Source: Asterochloris sp. CNOR1 (taxonomy: Eukaryota; Chlorophyta; Trebouxiophyceae; Trebouxiales; Trebouxiaceae). Taken from it: a stretch of DNA of 64,000 nucleotides. Of this stretch, positions 46,501 to 58,500 are shown piece after piece. The notes under the pieces are model-generated. The model was not told where the DNA came from. It saw only the letters and a program-made list of their open reading frames with translations, and did not search any database. The stretch spans positions 2,973,001 to 3,037,000 of the forward strand of contig OZ017748.1 of the NCBI GenBank assembly GCA_963969365.1. The letters run 5' to 3'. Both the position numbers and the translations under genes were made by a program. Position 1 is the stretch's first letter; each line of letters starts with the position of its first letter.

Positions 46501-49500
46501 CAACGATTGCATTGTCAAGCAGGTGGGCCTTGATCAAAACCAAAGTTGCACAAGTGTATTGTTGAGCAGCAAGGCCATGACTCACACAAGAGCTGCTGTG
46601 TGTGCAATTGCTCACAGAGGCAACAAGGCTCATACTTGACTGAGGATCTGCATGCATCAAACTGCTGTGCTGTGCTGTGCAGCAGGCTGCAAGGATTTGG
46701 CCTGGCCACGCAAACACTAGTGTACTGTTGCGTTTGCCTCAGGCAGCTCAGCCTCAGGCTAATCACCCCTGCTCAAGTTCTGAAAGTGGCAATGCCGGCT
46801 GCAACAGCTGGCACAGAGTCTGATCGTGCTGGCACAGAGTCTGATTGTGGCACTTCCTGCCGTGACAGGTGCTCTCTGTGTTCACGTATGGTTACGAGTA
46901 TCAGGGCAACAATGGCCGGCTGGTCATCACGCCCCTGACAGACAGATGCTACATGACGCTGGGTGCGGCGATGTTTACCCGCAGAGGAGGCAACCCCCTG
47001 GGCCCTGCTGGAACTGGCAAGACAGAAACTGTAAAGGTCAGTCAGGGCTTCAGTGGCTTGACATCAGCCTTCGGCTGCTGGTGTACCTGAAGCGTCATGC
47101 CAGCGGTCCCAGCTCAAATTGCAGACGCTGGTCTGCCTGAGGTGTCTGCCTCCTGCGGACCCTTTGGCGCCATGGATTCCTCATGTGACAATCCTTTGTT
47201 GCGAGCAGGGGCGTCGGCGCCTCAGGTGCCCACAGCAGCCCGCCTGCACACCCTCATTGCACATTTCATTGGTGTTCCCTCACATGTGACATCCTTGTAT
47301 CCAACATGCAGCCGCTTGTCTGGCTGGGCTGCCCTGCTGTCCCCAACAAACCCCCTGCCAGTTCAGTGGCTGCCCGCATCTGAGGCTTTGCGCTGCAGGA
47401 CTTTGGCAAAGCGCTGGCTCGCTATGTCATCGTGTTCAACTGCAGCGATGGCGTCGACTTCAAGATGACTGGCAAGATGTTTGCTGGCCTCGCGCAAACA
47501 GGCGCCTGGGCCTGCCTGGATGAGTTCAATCGTATTGAGGTGGAGGTGCTGTCTGTGGTGGCCACCCAGATCGCCACAGTCATGCAGGTGGGGCAAGCCG
47601 TGCACACGAGGATTTTGTGAAGAGACACATTGCTGTGAGCCTTGTAGCCTGTCACAGGGCCTGCAGTTAACCCCATCTTGGCTGCAAATGGCAGCATAAG
47701 CTCCCTAGTTGCGTCATGCTGCACAACATCTCTCCTTCTTGTCCTTGTGAGTTGAGCATGCTAACAGGAAGCGATGCTGACAGATCTAAGAGCCTTTGCT
47801 GCTGGTATGGCTGCCACTTCTAGTCCAAGACCTGGCAGCCACCTATGCATGCTTCTGCACTGCAGGCCATCAAGGAGCGCAAGTCCCGCTTTGTGTTCCT
47901 AGGGCAAGAGATCCGCCTGATCCCCTCCTGCGGCATCTTTGTGACCATGAACCCAGGCTACGCTGGGCGCTCAGAGCTGCCTGACAATCTGAAGGCCATT
48001 GTGCGACCAGTCTCAATGATGGTGCCAGACTTCACCCTTATTGCTGAGATCATGATGTTCTCCGAGGGCTTCTCTGGTGCCAAGGTAGGGTTGCGTGCCC
48101 TTGTGCTGCACTGCCTGGATGGTCCTCAATGGCAGTGTGCTGGTCTGATGGGGTAACCTCTGCCGGCAGCCAGCCGCTACTCAGGGCTGCCTTTGACACC
48201 TCACCCTCTTTTCATCTTCCCGGCCTTGCTGCTACCTTTGAAGACTGGCGGCTACCCCTGACATTCCCCATTCAGATGCTGGGTAGCACCTTGGAACCCC
48301 TCCTGCTTCAGGTACTGGCCAAGAAGATGATTGCCATCATGGAGCTGTCCCAGCAGCAGCTCAGCAAGCAGGACCACTATGACTACAGTCTGCGATCATT
48401 TGTCATCCCCATCGCTAGAGCTGCAGGTGGGCAGCACGGCCAGCACTGTAGTCACTCAACCACTGGCCGGCTCCTGTGAGCCACTGCATACATCTGGTTC
48501 TCCAGGGGGATAATTAGCTCCTGTGAGCTGCAGGCTAGTGTTACCAGATGCCCTGCGCTGCTTGTCACCAGATGCCTTGCCCACAGCAGCACAGCCTCTG
48601 AGAAAAAGGTGCTCCCTGTGGCAGGTGCTCTGCTGCGCGCAGACCCAGATTTGAGCAGCAGTCTCTCTGTCTGCCGCTTCACAGCAGGCCCATAAAACCA
48701 GCTGACTGGCTGCTTGCAGGTGCCGTCAAGTGCTTGTACCCTGAGCAACTGGAGCAGTGCATGAGCCCAGAAGCAGGGGCTCATGCACTGCATCACCACC
48801 GATCGCTGCTGCCTGCTGCAGGTGCCCTGTGAAGCACACAGGCCCGTGATGCTCAATACGCACTCCATCTCTCTATAGGCGTGGCAGCAAGATCCTGTCT
48901 TGTGCTGATGCTTTCAAGCCTGCATGCCTCACCCCTGGTGCTTGCTGTAGGTGCCCTGAAGCGCTTGGACCCCGATTCCAGCGAGGAGCTGATCATGTAC
49001 CGCACCATGCTGGACCTGATCAAGCCCAAGCTGGTGTTCCTGGACCTCCCGCTGTTCATGGCCCTGCTGAGCGACCTGTTCCCAGGAGTGGACATGCCGC
49101 CCGCGCCTGAGGGGTCCCTCAGGAAGGCCATTGAGGCTGAGCTGCAGGAGACCAACCTGCAGGCAAGCAGCAGTTAGGACGCTGCTGCGCTGAATGGTGC
49201 AGCTTGCTGGGCTATCAAGCGATGGCCTGACAATCACAATGTGCGGTGTGTCCCTGCAGTGTTGAATGCTTCAGGCTGCAAGCCGCCCCTTCCTGGCAGG
49301 CAAGCAATTGCCACACAAACAGAGGGCAGCGTCTGCTGTGCAGGTTGTGCCAGACTTTGTCACGAAAATAATCCAGATCTTCGACTGCAAGGTTGCCCGA
49401 CACGGCAACATGATTGTGGGCAAGACAGGCGCAGGCAAAAGCGTTGCCTGGCAGACGCTCCAGAGGGCTCTTGCCAGGCTCAAAAAGGAGGAGCCAGAAA

Positions 49501-52500
49501 ATGAGCAGTATCAGAAGGCAAGACTTCAAAGGCCTTCAACCTGAGGTGCCCTCTGCAAATTTGAGGCAGACGTTGAGTTCTTGCCGAGCACACCACCCAC
49601 ATGGACTGACCTCACAGCTGACGCCTTGGTACTGCAGCATGCAAGGACAGTGACCCTGGCCAGAACATGACTCTGCATGCCATACAAGTGCACACCCCTT
49701 GCAGACTGAGATCAGCAAGGGGTGCCTTGACCTTGGCACAGGCTGTGCTGTGATGGTCAGGCAGCCAAGAGCTTAGACACTATCCTGCTGAACCTGCCTG
49801 GCTGCCGTACAGGTGCATGTCCACGTCATAAACCCCCTCGCGCTCTCAAACAACGAACTGTACGGCTCCTTTGACGAGGGCACGCATGAGTGGCAGGATG
49901 GTGTGCTAGCCCGCATCATGCGCACAGTGTGCAAAGACGACAGCCCTGACCAGAAGTGGATCCTTTTCGATGGCCCTGTGGACACCCTGTGGATTGAGAG
50001 CATGAATACACTGCTCGACGACAACAAGCTGCTCACGCTGCTCAGCGGCGAGCGTATTTCCATGACCCCTCAGGTGATGACCCTGCATAGAGCAAGAAGC
50101 CCGTGGCGTTGCTGAAGCGCTGCATCATTGTGAGGGCTCTGCTGCCAAAGACAGGGTGGCCCTACTGCCAGCTGCCAGTCTGCCTCTCAATTCCTCTGCG
50201 GTGAACGCAGCAGCGTTGGCATTCACCTTCTGAGGGGCTGCTGAGGTGATGCAGACCCTCACACCGCGTGCCCTGAGAGGTAAGGCATGCCCCTACAGAC
50301 TGTATGTGCCAGCTGCTTGGGCCTGCCACTCCAGCTGCAGCATTTGAGCTACCAGGCCTATCTCACTGCTGAACTGCTAAGCCCAGCTGCATCAGCTGAC
50401 TTGAGGTGTCACAGCAGCAGCTGAATGGTTCCTGCAGGTGTCCATCCTATTTGAGGTTGAGGATCTCTCCCAGGCCTCGCCAGCTACAGTCAGCCGAGCT
50501 GGTATGATCTACCTGAACGTGGAGGATCTGGGCTGGCGGCCTTTTGTGCAGAGCTGGCTGGCCACCAAGAAGGATGCAGTTTTAGTGGACAATCTCACGC
50601 ATCTCATTGACCGGTGAGCTTGGGCAGAGAGTCTGCAGCACTCAAACTAGGTGTGAACAGCACACCTGCAGCAATGGGCATGGTAGCACATCTGTGAAGG
50701 TGCAGTGCCAAGAGCTACATGCAGCCTGCTTTTGGTACTTTGTTCAGCGAGTCACACAGGCATTGAGCTGTCTGGACAAATCCAGCACCTGGACTGACCT
50801 GGCGTCTTCATTTTAAGTCTGATGCAGAGGCGCTCATGGTCTGCAGGTACATAGAATCCTGCCTGGAGCACAAGCGCCTGCACTGCCCCGAGCTGGTTCC
50901 CACAGACCGCCTGAGCTGTGTGCGCACCCTGACGCGCCTGTTTGACGCTCTGGCTGTGCCAGAGAATGGAGTCAGCCCCGATGACGCTGAGCACTATCCT
51001 GGCATGATTGAGCTGTGGTTCCAGTTCTCCCTGATTTGGGGCATTGGAGGGCCCCTCACTGAGGAGGGCCGCAAGAAGTGAGCTCAGAGCGCCAGTCCCC
51101 TTGCAAGCAATTGCAGAAGTGCTAATCACAGCCTGGGCATTGGCAGCAGTGCTGGTTGTTAGCCTGAGGGGTTCACAAAGCCGCCCTGCAGCCGGCATCT
51201 GTCTGACAGGCTTGATCATCCTCTGGCTCACGGAAGCGCCCTTCATGTCAAGCGCTGGCTGCACTTCACACTTGGTGCATGCTCTGCAGGTTTGATGCTG
51301 TGCTTCGTGAGGTGGACCCCAGGTTCCCAACTCAGGACACAGTTTTTGAGTACTGTGTGGACCCGACTCAGCACAACTGGATTTCCTGGGAGAATAAGCT
51401 CAGCTCATCTTACAGGTACAGCGCCTGCATCTTCGTGTGACTGGCAGCATCACCAGCATGCTTCAATAGAGTCATCCACCATTGTCCAAGAGCCTCACAA
51501 GTAGCAGCCACCCTGCCCTCCTAGGCTCATCAGCCTGGCCCAGCTTTTTTCTACCCTGCAGGCCGCCAGCTGACAAACCATTCTCACAGGTCTTGGTCCC
51601 TACAGTCGACACAGTGCGCATGAGATTCATCACCTCAGCCCTGGTCAAGAGCAATGTGCACACGCTGGTGGTTGGAGGTGGGCTGCCCTTCCATTCCATC
51701 CACCTGGGCCAGTGCCATACCCATCTGTGGGCAATATGCCTGAATGGCAGTGCTGGGTGCAGCAACTCTTCATCTTTTGCTGGACAACACATCAGACTTG
51801 AATGCTGCCCCTGTCAACAGGTGTTGGCGTGGGGAAGACCATGATGGCTGGAAGCGTGCTGGAGGGCCTGCCCCAGAGCTACAGCAGCATGAACATCAAC
51901 TTCAGCGCCCAGACCAGCAGCAACTCGCTGCAGGACACCATCGAGGGCAAGCTGGAGAAGCGCACCAAGGTCGGCTGATCAAAGCAGTCTGAGGCTACAG
52001 TGCACCTCTTGTTGCCTCTGCCAGAGTACTGCACCCTGTAGCTTGCAGGTGCAGAGTGCCTCCTCCTGCCTGCCTTCATGTGCTGAATCCGTGGAACACT
52101 CAGCATGCTGGTGCTGAGTGACTCTTCCTGCTCCCTGAGTGTTCCAGCATATCTGCACAGAGCCTTACTTCCTCCCTGCCTCATTGACCGATACCTCACC
52201 GTGAGAAGGCTGCTGCAGCACAGCTGCTTGTCCCTGCCTCACAGGGTGGCACCTCAACATGCAGCAGGCTGCTGCGTGGCACCCAATCAGCTTGTTTCAG
52301 AGGGCAGCATCTGTGCTGTGAACCCAGCACCATCGTCTGCTCGGCGTGCAGGGTGTGTTTGCCCCTCCTGGGGGCAAGCGGCTGGTGGCGTTCATTGATG
52401 ATCTCAACATGCCACAGAAGAGCAAGTTTGGGTTCATTCCACCACTGGAGCTGCTCAAGCTGTGGGTGGACTATGGCTTCTGGTAAGTTCTGCTACCGGG

Positions 52501-55500
52501 CGTGTGTGGGTCAATGCAGACTGCTCTGATGCCTGCAGGTGCTGACCGGGAGACTCTGTGCCTGCAGGTATGACAGGCAGCGGTGCGAGCCCAAGCAGAT
52601 CAAGGACATGCAGTTACTGGCGTCCATGGCGCCGCCTGGTGGTGGACGCAACGCCTTTAGTCAGAGGCTGCTGGTGCGCATTCTGCGTACCTCAGCAGTG
52701 ACCCTACCAGCTCATCTGCTGCAGCTTGCAGCACTTAGGCATCTTGTAGTCGATGGCAGTTGCCTGGACTGTGCTGCTTCTTCAGCTCAACATCTCATGC
52801 TTCTGACCGTGTGAGGCTGCGCTAGCGCTCTGACTTCCGCATATGTGTCTTGGGGCAAGTCTTAGCTGCGCTGATGTGCAGTGACTCTTCAGTATCATGC
52901 CTGGTGGCAATTGCAGGGTGCTGTATTGCTTTCATGCTGACAGCTGTCCCTTGCGTGTGTGATGCAGGCCTGCTTCTCCATCATCAATGTCACAGCACCA
53001 AATGATGCCCAGCTCAAACGCATCTTTGGCACGCTGCTCAACTTCAAGCTCACTGACTTTGACGATGCCATTAAGCCCCTGGGTGACCAGATCACCCAGG
53101 GCACCATCGAGATCTACAGGGCAGTGTCGCGGGAGCTGTTGCCCACTCCTTCCAAGAGCCACTACCTGTTCAACACCAGGGATCTGGCCAAAATCATCCA
53201 GGGCGTCATGCAGGCCAGCAAGACATTCTATGACAACCAGGTACATGTTGGAGTTGAGAAGCATCAGTCCTGCTCGGGAGTGCTGGGGGCCTGGGGTGGA
53301 GGAGCGGGGTGGAGGAGCGCGGTGCAGCCGGGATTGGGTGTGCCAAGCTGAAGCTGGGCGTGTCCAATACCTCAGACTGGCTGCATGGTTGAGGCGGCTG
53401 GCAGAGAAGTGAGATGCAAGCAGGCTGAAGGCGCCGGTGCAGAAGCAGGCCCTTATTGAAAGCGGTGCTGATGGTGCCTTGCAAGTGGAGCCAGGGGTCT
53501 GGCTGACTGCAGCTAGTCTGACCGCGCAGTTGCTCCTGCAGGAGTCCATGCTGCAGTTGTGGTGTCACGAGACCTTCAGAATCATTGGTGACCGCATGTG
53601 GGATGCAGCAGACAAAATCTGGCTGCACACCCAGCTGGACAACAGCCTCAAGAATATCTTTGGGACGTCCTGGGATGACACGTTTGGTGCTGGCCAGGAC
53701 TGCCCGCCGTTTGTGTCCTTCATGCGGCCAGTGGAGAACCCTCCTTATGAGCCTGTCACTGACATGAATGCCCTGAAGGTGAGGCAGAAGCTCTGCGGCA
53801 GTCTTGGCTGGAAGCAAACAGCATGGCTTTGCCTGCTGCTTGCACCTGCGAGACTCCTGCCTGTCTGCAGCTCTAAACTTCATGATCCTGCAGGATGTCC
53901 TGACCACCAGGCTTGAGGATTATGCAGCAGAGCCAGGCAAAACGCCCATGGACCTGGTGCTCTTCAGGTGCGCGGCATGCAAGAGGTAGCATGTACTGCA
54001 AGGCGTGAAGCATGCAAATGTGCTTACAGCTGCCTGAAGTACCCCCAACAGTGCAGTCGCAGCAGCAGATGCTCTTTGGGGCTGGCCTCCAAACCCTCAT
54101 GCGTGCCTGCATGCAGGGACGCACTGCTGCATGTCTGCCGCATCCACAGGGTGCTCATGCAGCCCCGCGGCAATGCTTTGCTGGTAGGTGTGGGTGGGAG
54201 CGGACGTAAGAGCCTCAGCCGGCTGGCTGCCTATGTGGCAGAGCAGAGGTGCTTCACCATTGAGATTACCAAGGGGTACAGGCTCGTCGAGTTCAGGGAG
54301 GATCTCAAGAACCTCTACCGGCAGGTTAGCAAGCACACTCTCCATTTGCTTGGTCAGATGCACGTGATCTGCCTAGAATCCTGCGTGCAAGCTCTGGCAA
54401 GTGGGAGGCAGACTCAACGCTGGTCACATGCTGCTACACAGTAGTTGCTGACAAGTTTGCCCTGTGGGCTGCAGGCTGGGTGCCAGGACAAGCCCACTGC
54501 CTTCTTGTTTGATGAGACTCAGATTGTTCAGGAGACCTTCCTTGAGGACGTCAACAACATTCTCACCTCAGGTGTGCCAGGGTAAACCACTTGCAACTGG
54601 CTACATCTTAGTCTGATCCTGCCACAAGTTTTCTCCCAGTAGACTGGAGCCAGCCAAGTGTTTAGTAACGATGGTTGTGCTTGTTCATCTGTTATGCTTT
54701 GTTTCAAATTCTGATCATGCACCCAGTGGCAGCGCAGGACGTGTCTAGTCAGACCCCTGGACATTTGAATTGTTGGCTTCCCTGGGGAGTTCACCATCAA
54801 TGCGAGCTCAGTGGAGCCTGCCTGGGAGCCTGTGTACACAACCTGCAGTCGAGGTCCACAGCCGGTGTCCCTGGCATCAGCTGACGTGGGTGTCAAACAA
54901 GCCTGACTGTCAGATACATTTCTCTGCAGGCCAGGTTTCCTGTCTATCATACAAGGATGAGCTGAATGGGGTATTTTAGACATGGCTGCCAGCAGATGCC
55001 TCACTTTGCACTGCTGGTTGCAGGCCAGCTCTCCAACCTGCGAAATGAGGACAAGCTGAGCGGGGTGACAATATGGTCTTTACTGTCAGCAAAGGCCTCA
55101 CCTTGTACTGCTGTTGCAGGCGAGGTCCCCAACCTGTTCCCCAAGGATGAGCTGACCGGGGTGCTTGATGAAGTTCGCCCAGCTGCCAAGAAGGCCGGCG
55201 CCGGCGAGACAGCTGACCAGCTGTATGCCTTCTTCCTGGAGCGTGTTCGCACCAACCTGCATGTCATTCTGTGCCTGAGCCCCATTGGCTCCACCTTCAG
55301 AGAGCGCTGCAGGATGTTCCCAGGTGGGCTTTGCACCCAGCAGCTGCATATGCTGGCATATGCATGCAAAGGGCATATAGTCTTTCTGTGTGACAGAGTG
55401 AATAGCTGACATGCAGTAGGGAAGAAAGTTGAGCAAGCTGAAGGGTACCACATCTCATGCAGGCCTGGTCAACTGCACCACCATTGACTGGTTCACAGAG

Positions 55501-58500
55501 TGGCCGGCTGACGCGCTGCACGAGGTGGCTGCCAAGCAGCTGGCCGAGGAGAATCTGGGTTCTGAGGAGACCAAGGCCAACATGTGCAAGGTCTTTGTGA
55601 CAGCGCACCAGTCGGTGTCTGACATGAGCAAACAGATGCTGCAGCAGCTCAAGAGGCATAACTATGTGACGCCCACCAACTACCTGGAGACGGTCCGGGG
55701 TTACAGGTTAGCGTGCAGCTGCATGGCAGGGGTTTGTGTAGGCAGCGAATGTGCATCCTTACACCAGCACATCATGAGTCTGCCAAACACAAGAAGATTA
55801 CTGAGCGTGCCGTCTGTGTGGCGCCTCAAGTGCATTAGACGTATGGTGAATGGAAACATATGACTCACTCTTGCAGCACTTGATGTATGAAGGCCACAGG
55901 GGTGCTGGTATGTGTGCTTTGTTGTATTCCTGTCCTGATGTGACTGCAGGGGCCTGCTGCAGCAGAAGCGCCGCCAGGTCGGCGACAAGGCTGGCAAGCT
56001 GAAGGGCGGCCTGCAGAAGCTGGCAGAGACAGGGGTCCAGGTTGGGGAGATGCAGATCGTCTGCCAGGAGAAGAAGGTTGTGGTGGCCCAGGCCAAGATC
56101 AGCTGTGAGGAGCTGTTGGTGGCCATCGTGCAGGACAAGCGGGCAGCTGATGAACAGGAGAAGCAGGTATCCTCTGGCAGCAGCCAGACAGGCTGCATGC
56201 ACTTGCCACTTGCAGGTCTGGGCACAGCATGTTGTCGGCCCTTGAGGTCAGGGGTGTTACCTGGCTCCCTTGGCAGGCAGCAGCAACCCAGCTCCCGCGG
56301 CTGCCAGCATTGCTGCAGAAAGGCAGGCAGCAGAGCATGTAAAGGAGGTCCCTGAGTCTCCTTGCTGCTCAGTCAGCAGCAGCCTGCAGTACTGGCTTGA
56401 AGAGTGCTGGGGGGCTTGCTGCTGGTATGAGGTCTGCCGCAGCAAGCAGCCCTGTAGTCCCATGTGCACTGCTTCAGTCTGGCACGTCCATGCTGCGCAG
56501 GTCAATGCTGAGGCCCAAAAGATTGGCAAGGAGGCTGATGAGGCCAACGCCATCGCAGCTGAGTGCCAAGCTGGGCTGGACAAGGCATTGCCAGCACTGC
56601 AGGCTGCAGAAGACGCCCTCAATGTGCTTACAAAGAAGGACATGTCAGAGCTGAAGGTGCAGTTCCCTGAGAGTTTCCGCCTTGGCATCTGCCACTTGAC
56701 AGCATGTCTGCTGGGCTTTGAAAGGGTTGGCAGCTTGCAGCCCAAGCAGACAGAATTGTCTGCCAGCAGCAGCATCACCTTGCATCTTAGAGTCGTTTAG
56801 AACATAGCATTCTATCTGTGTTGCGGTGCCCTGCAGCTTGGCAGTCGCAGCAGGTCTTGCATGCTTGGCTTCAGCACAGCGCAACCCTCACTGGCAGCAA
56901 GATCCCAGCAGTTGCAGCAATTGCTGGGACGCTGTGTCAAGCACTCCACCCTGGTGAAGCTCAAGCTGTAAGGCTTGGAGACTGCAAGATTGCAGCAGAG
57001 GTCCCAGCAGGTTCAGCACCATCTATGACTGCCGCAGATCGGTGCCAGACCCCCTGTGCTGGTGGAGCTCACGCTGCCTTGCATGGTCACATCCACAATG
57101 CAGCAGCTTCTGGCAGGTGCCCCATTGCATGTGACGGCTGCAGGCCTATGCCAAGCCCCCTGCCCTGGTGGAGCTCACACTGTCTGGCGTGATGACTGTA
57201 CTGCGTCGCACGCCCACCTGGGACGAGGCCAAGAAGGCATTGGGGGACGCCAGCTTCATGGAGAAGCTGCTGCAGTTTGACAAGGACAGGCTGGATGACC
57301 CCCTGCTCAAGAAGCTGCAGAAGTACACCACCAACCCCGAGTTCACGCCTGAGGTGGGCAGAGCCTACCTGCGTCGCAGGTTGTGATCAGTGTCGTCATG
57401 CTGCAAACATGGCACGGATTACTAGCCCAGAGCGCACGCCTGCGCTGTGCTGAGTCTGCCTGCACAAGCCCCTGTGCTTCATACTGATCTGGGCGAGCAC
57501 CTGAGCTGCGCGGAGTCGGCGTGCATCACCCTGGTGCTGATCATTGCCATGCAAGCCACGGCTGGCGAGGGTGTGCTAGCATGGTGCCAAATCCAGTGCA
57601 CAAGCCTTGGCTGCAGTCAATACACAGCAGCAGCCTGCTGAAATGAGATTCATGCGCGGCCCAGCATGCATGGCATGCTGCTCCTGCTTTGCGCCCACAT
57701 CTCAGATCTTCAGGTTGGCAACATGTCCAGGGCCTCACGCTAGGTGCATTACAGAGATAGTTGCGTTGCCACCTACCTCTTGATCCTGCAGTCAGTTGGC
57801 AAGGTGTCTGGGGCAGCACGCGGGCTGTGCCTGTGGGTGCGTGCCATGGAGACATATGGCACTGTGGCCAGGGACGTGGCCCCCAAGCGTGCCAAGCTGA
57901 AGGCGGCGCAAGACAACTTGGCCAAGAAGCAGACAGCCCTGGCAGCTGCGCAGCAGCAGCTGGCAGAGGTGCTGGCCAAGGTCCAGACGCTCAAGGTGGG
58001 GGACTAAGCCCCTGAGGTACTATTGGGGTTGGCCTAGGAGTCGGATCACTGCTGCTCCCCCTGGCAATGCTGCCCCTGGCCTGGAACTGACTCCACAGCT
58101 GCACAGCAGCTGGCAGAGGCCCTAGCCCTGGAGCTCAATGAGAGTCACCAGGGACACTGCTTCCATTGGCAGCATGGATCGCAGCCTGTGCTGAACAGGG
58201 CAGCCACTGCTTTGCGGTGCGACTGTGCGGCCAGTGATGAGCTTGAGCAGGCAATGCCCTGAGGGCTCAGCGAGCAGCTGTGGACGCCTTGGCATGTCTT
58301 TTTCTGTGAGCAGACAGGTGGAGGCCTGCAGCAATTGCTGCCATCTCAATGTCAGCTTTGCTCCAACTGGCTGCCCTAGGCCCACAGCCAGTACCCGCGT
58401 GCAGGAAAACTATGAGGAGAGCACGCTGCGCAAGAAAGCCTTAGAGGATGAGCTGGAGGACCTGGAGGGCAAGCTGCTGCGTGCTGAGAAACTGCTCTCA

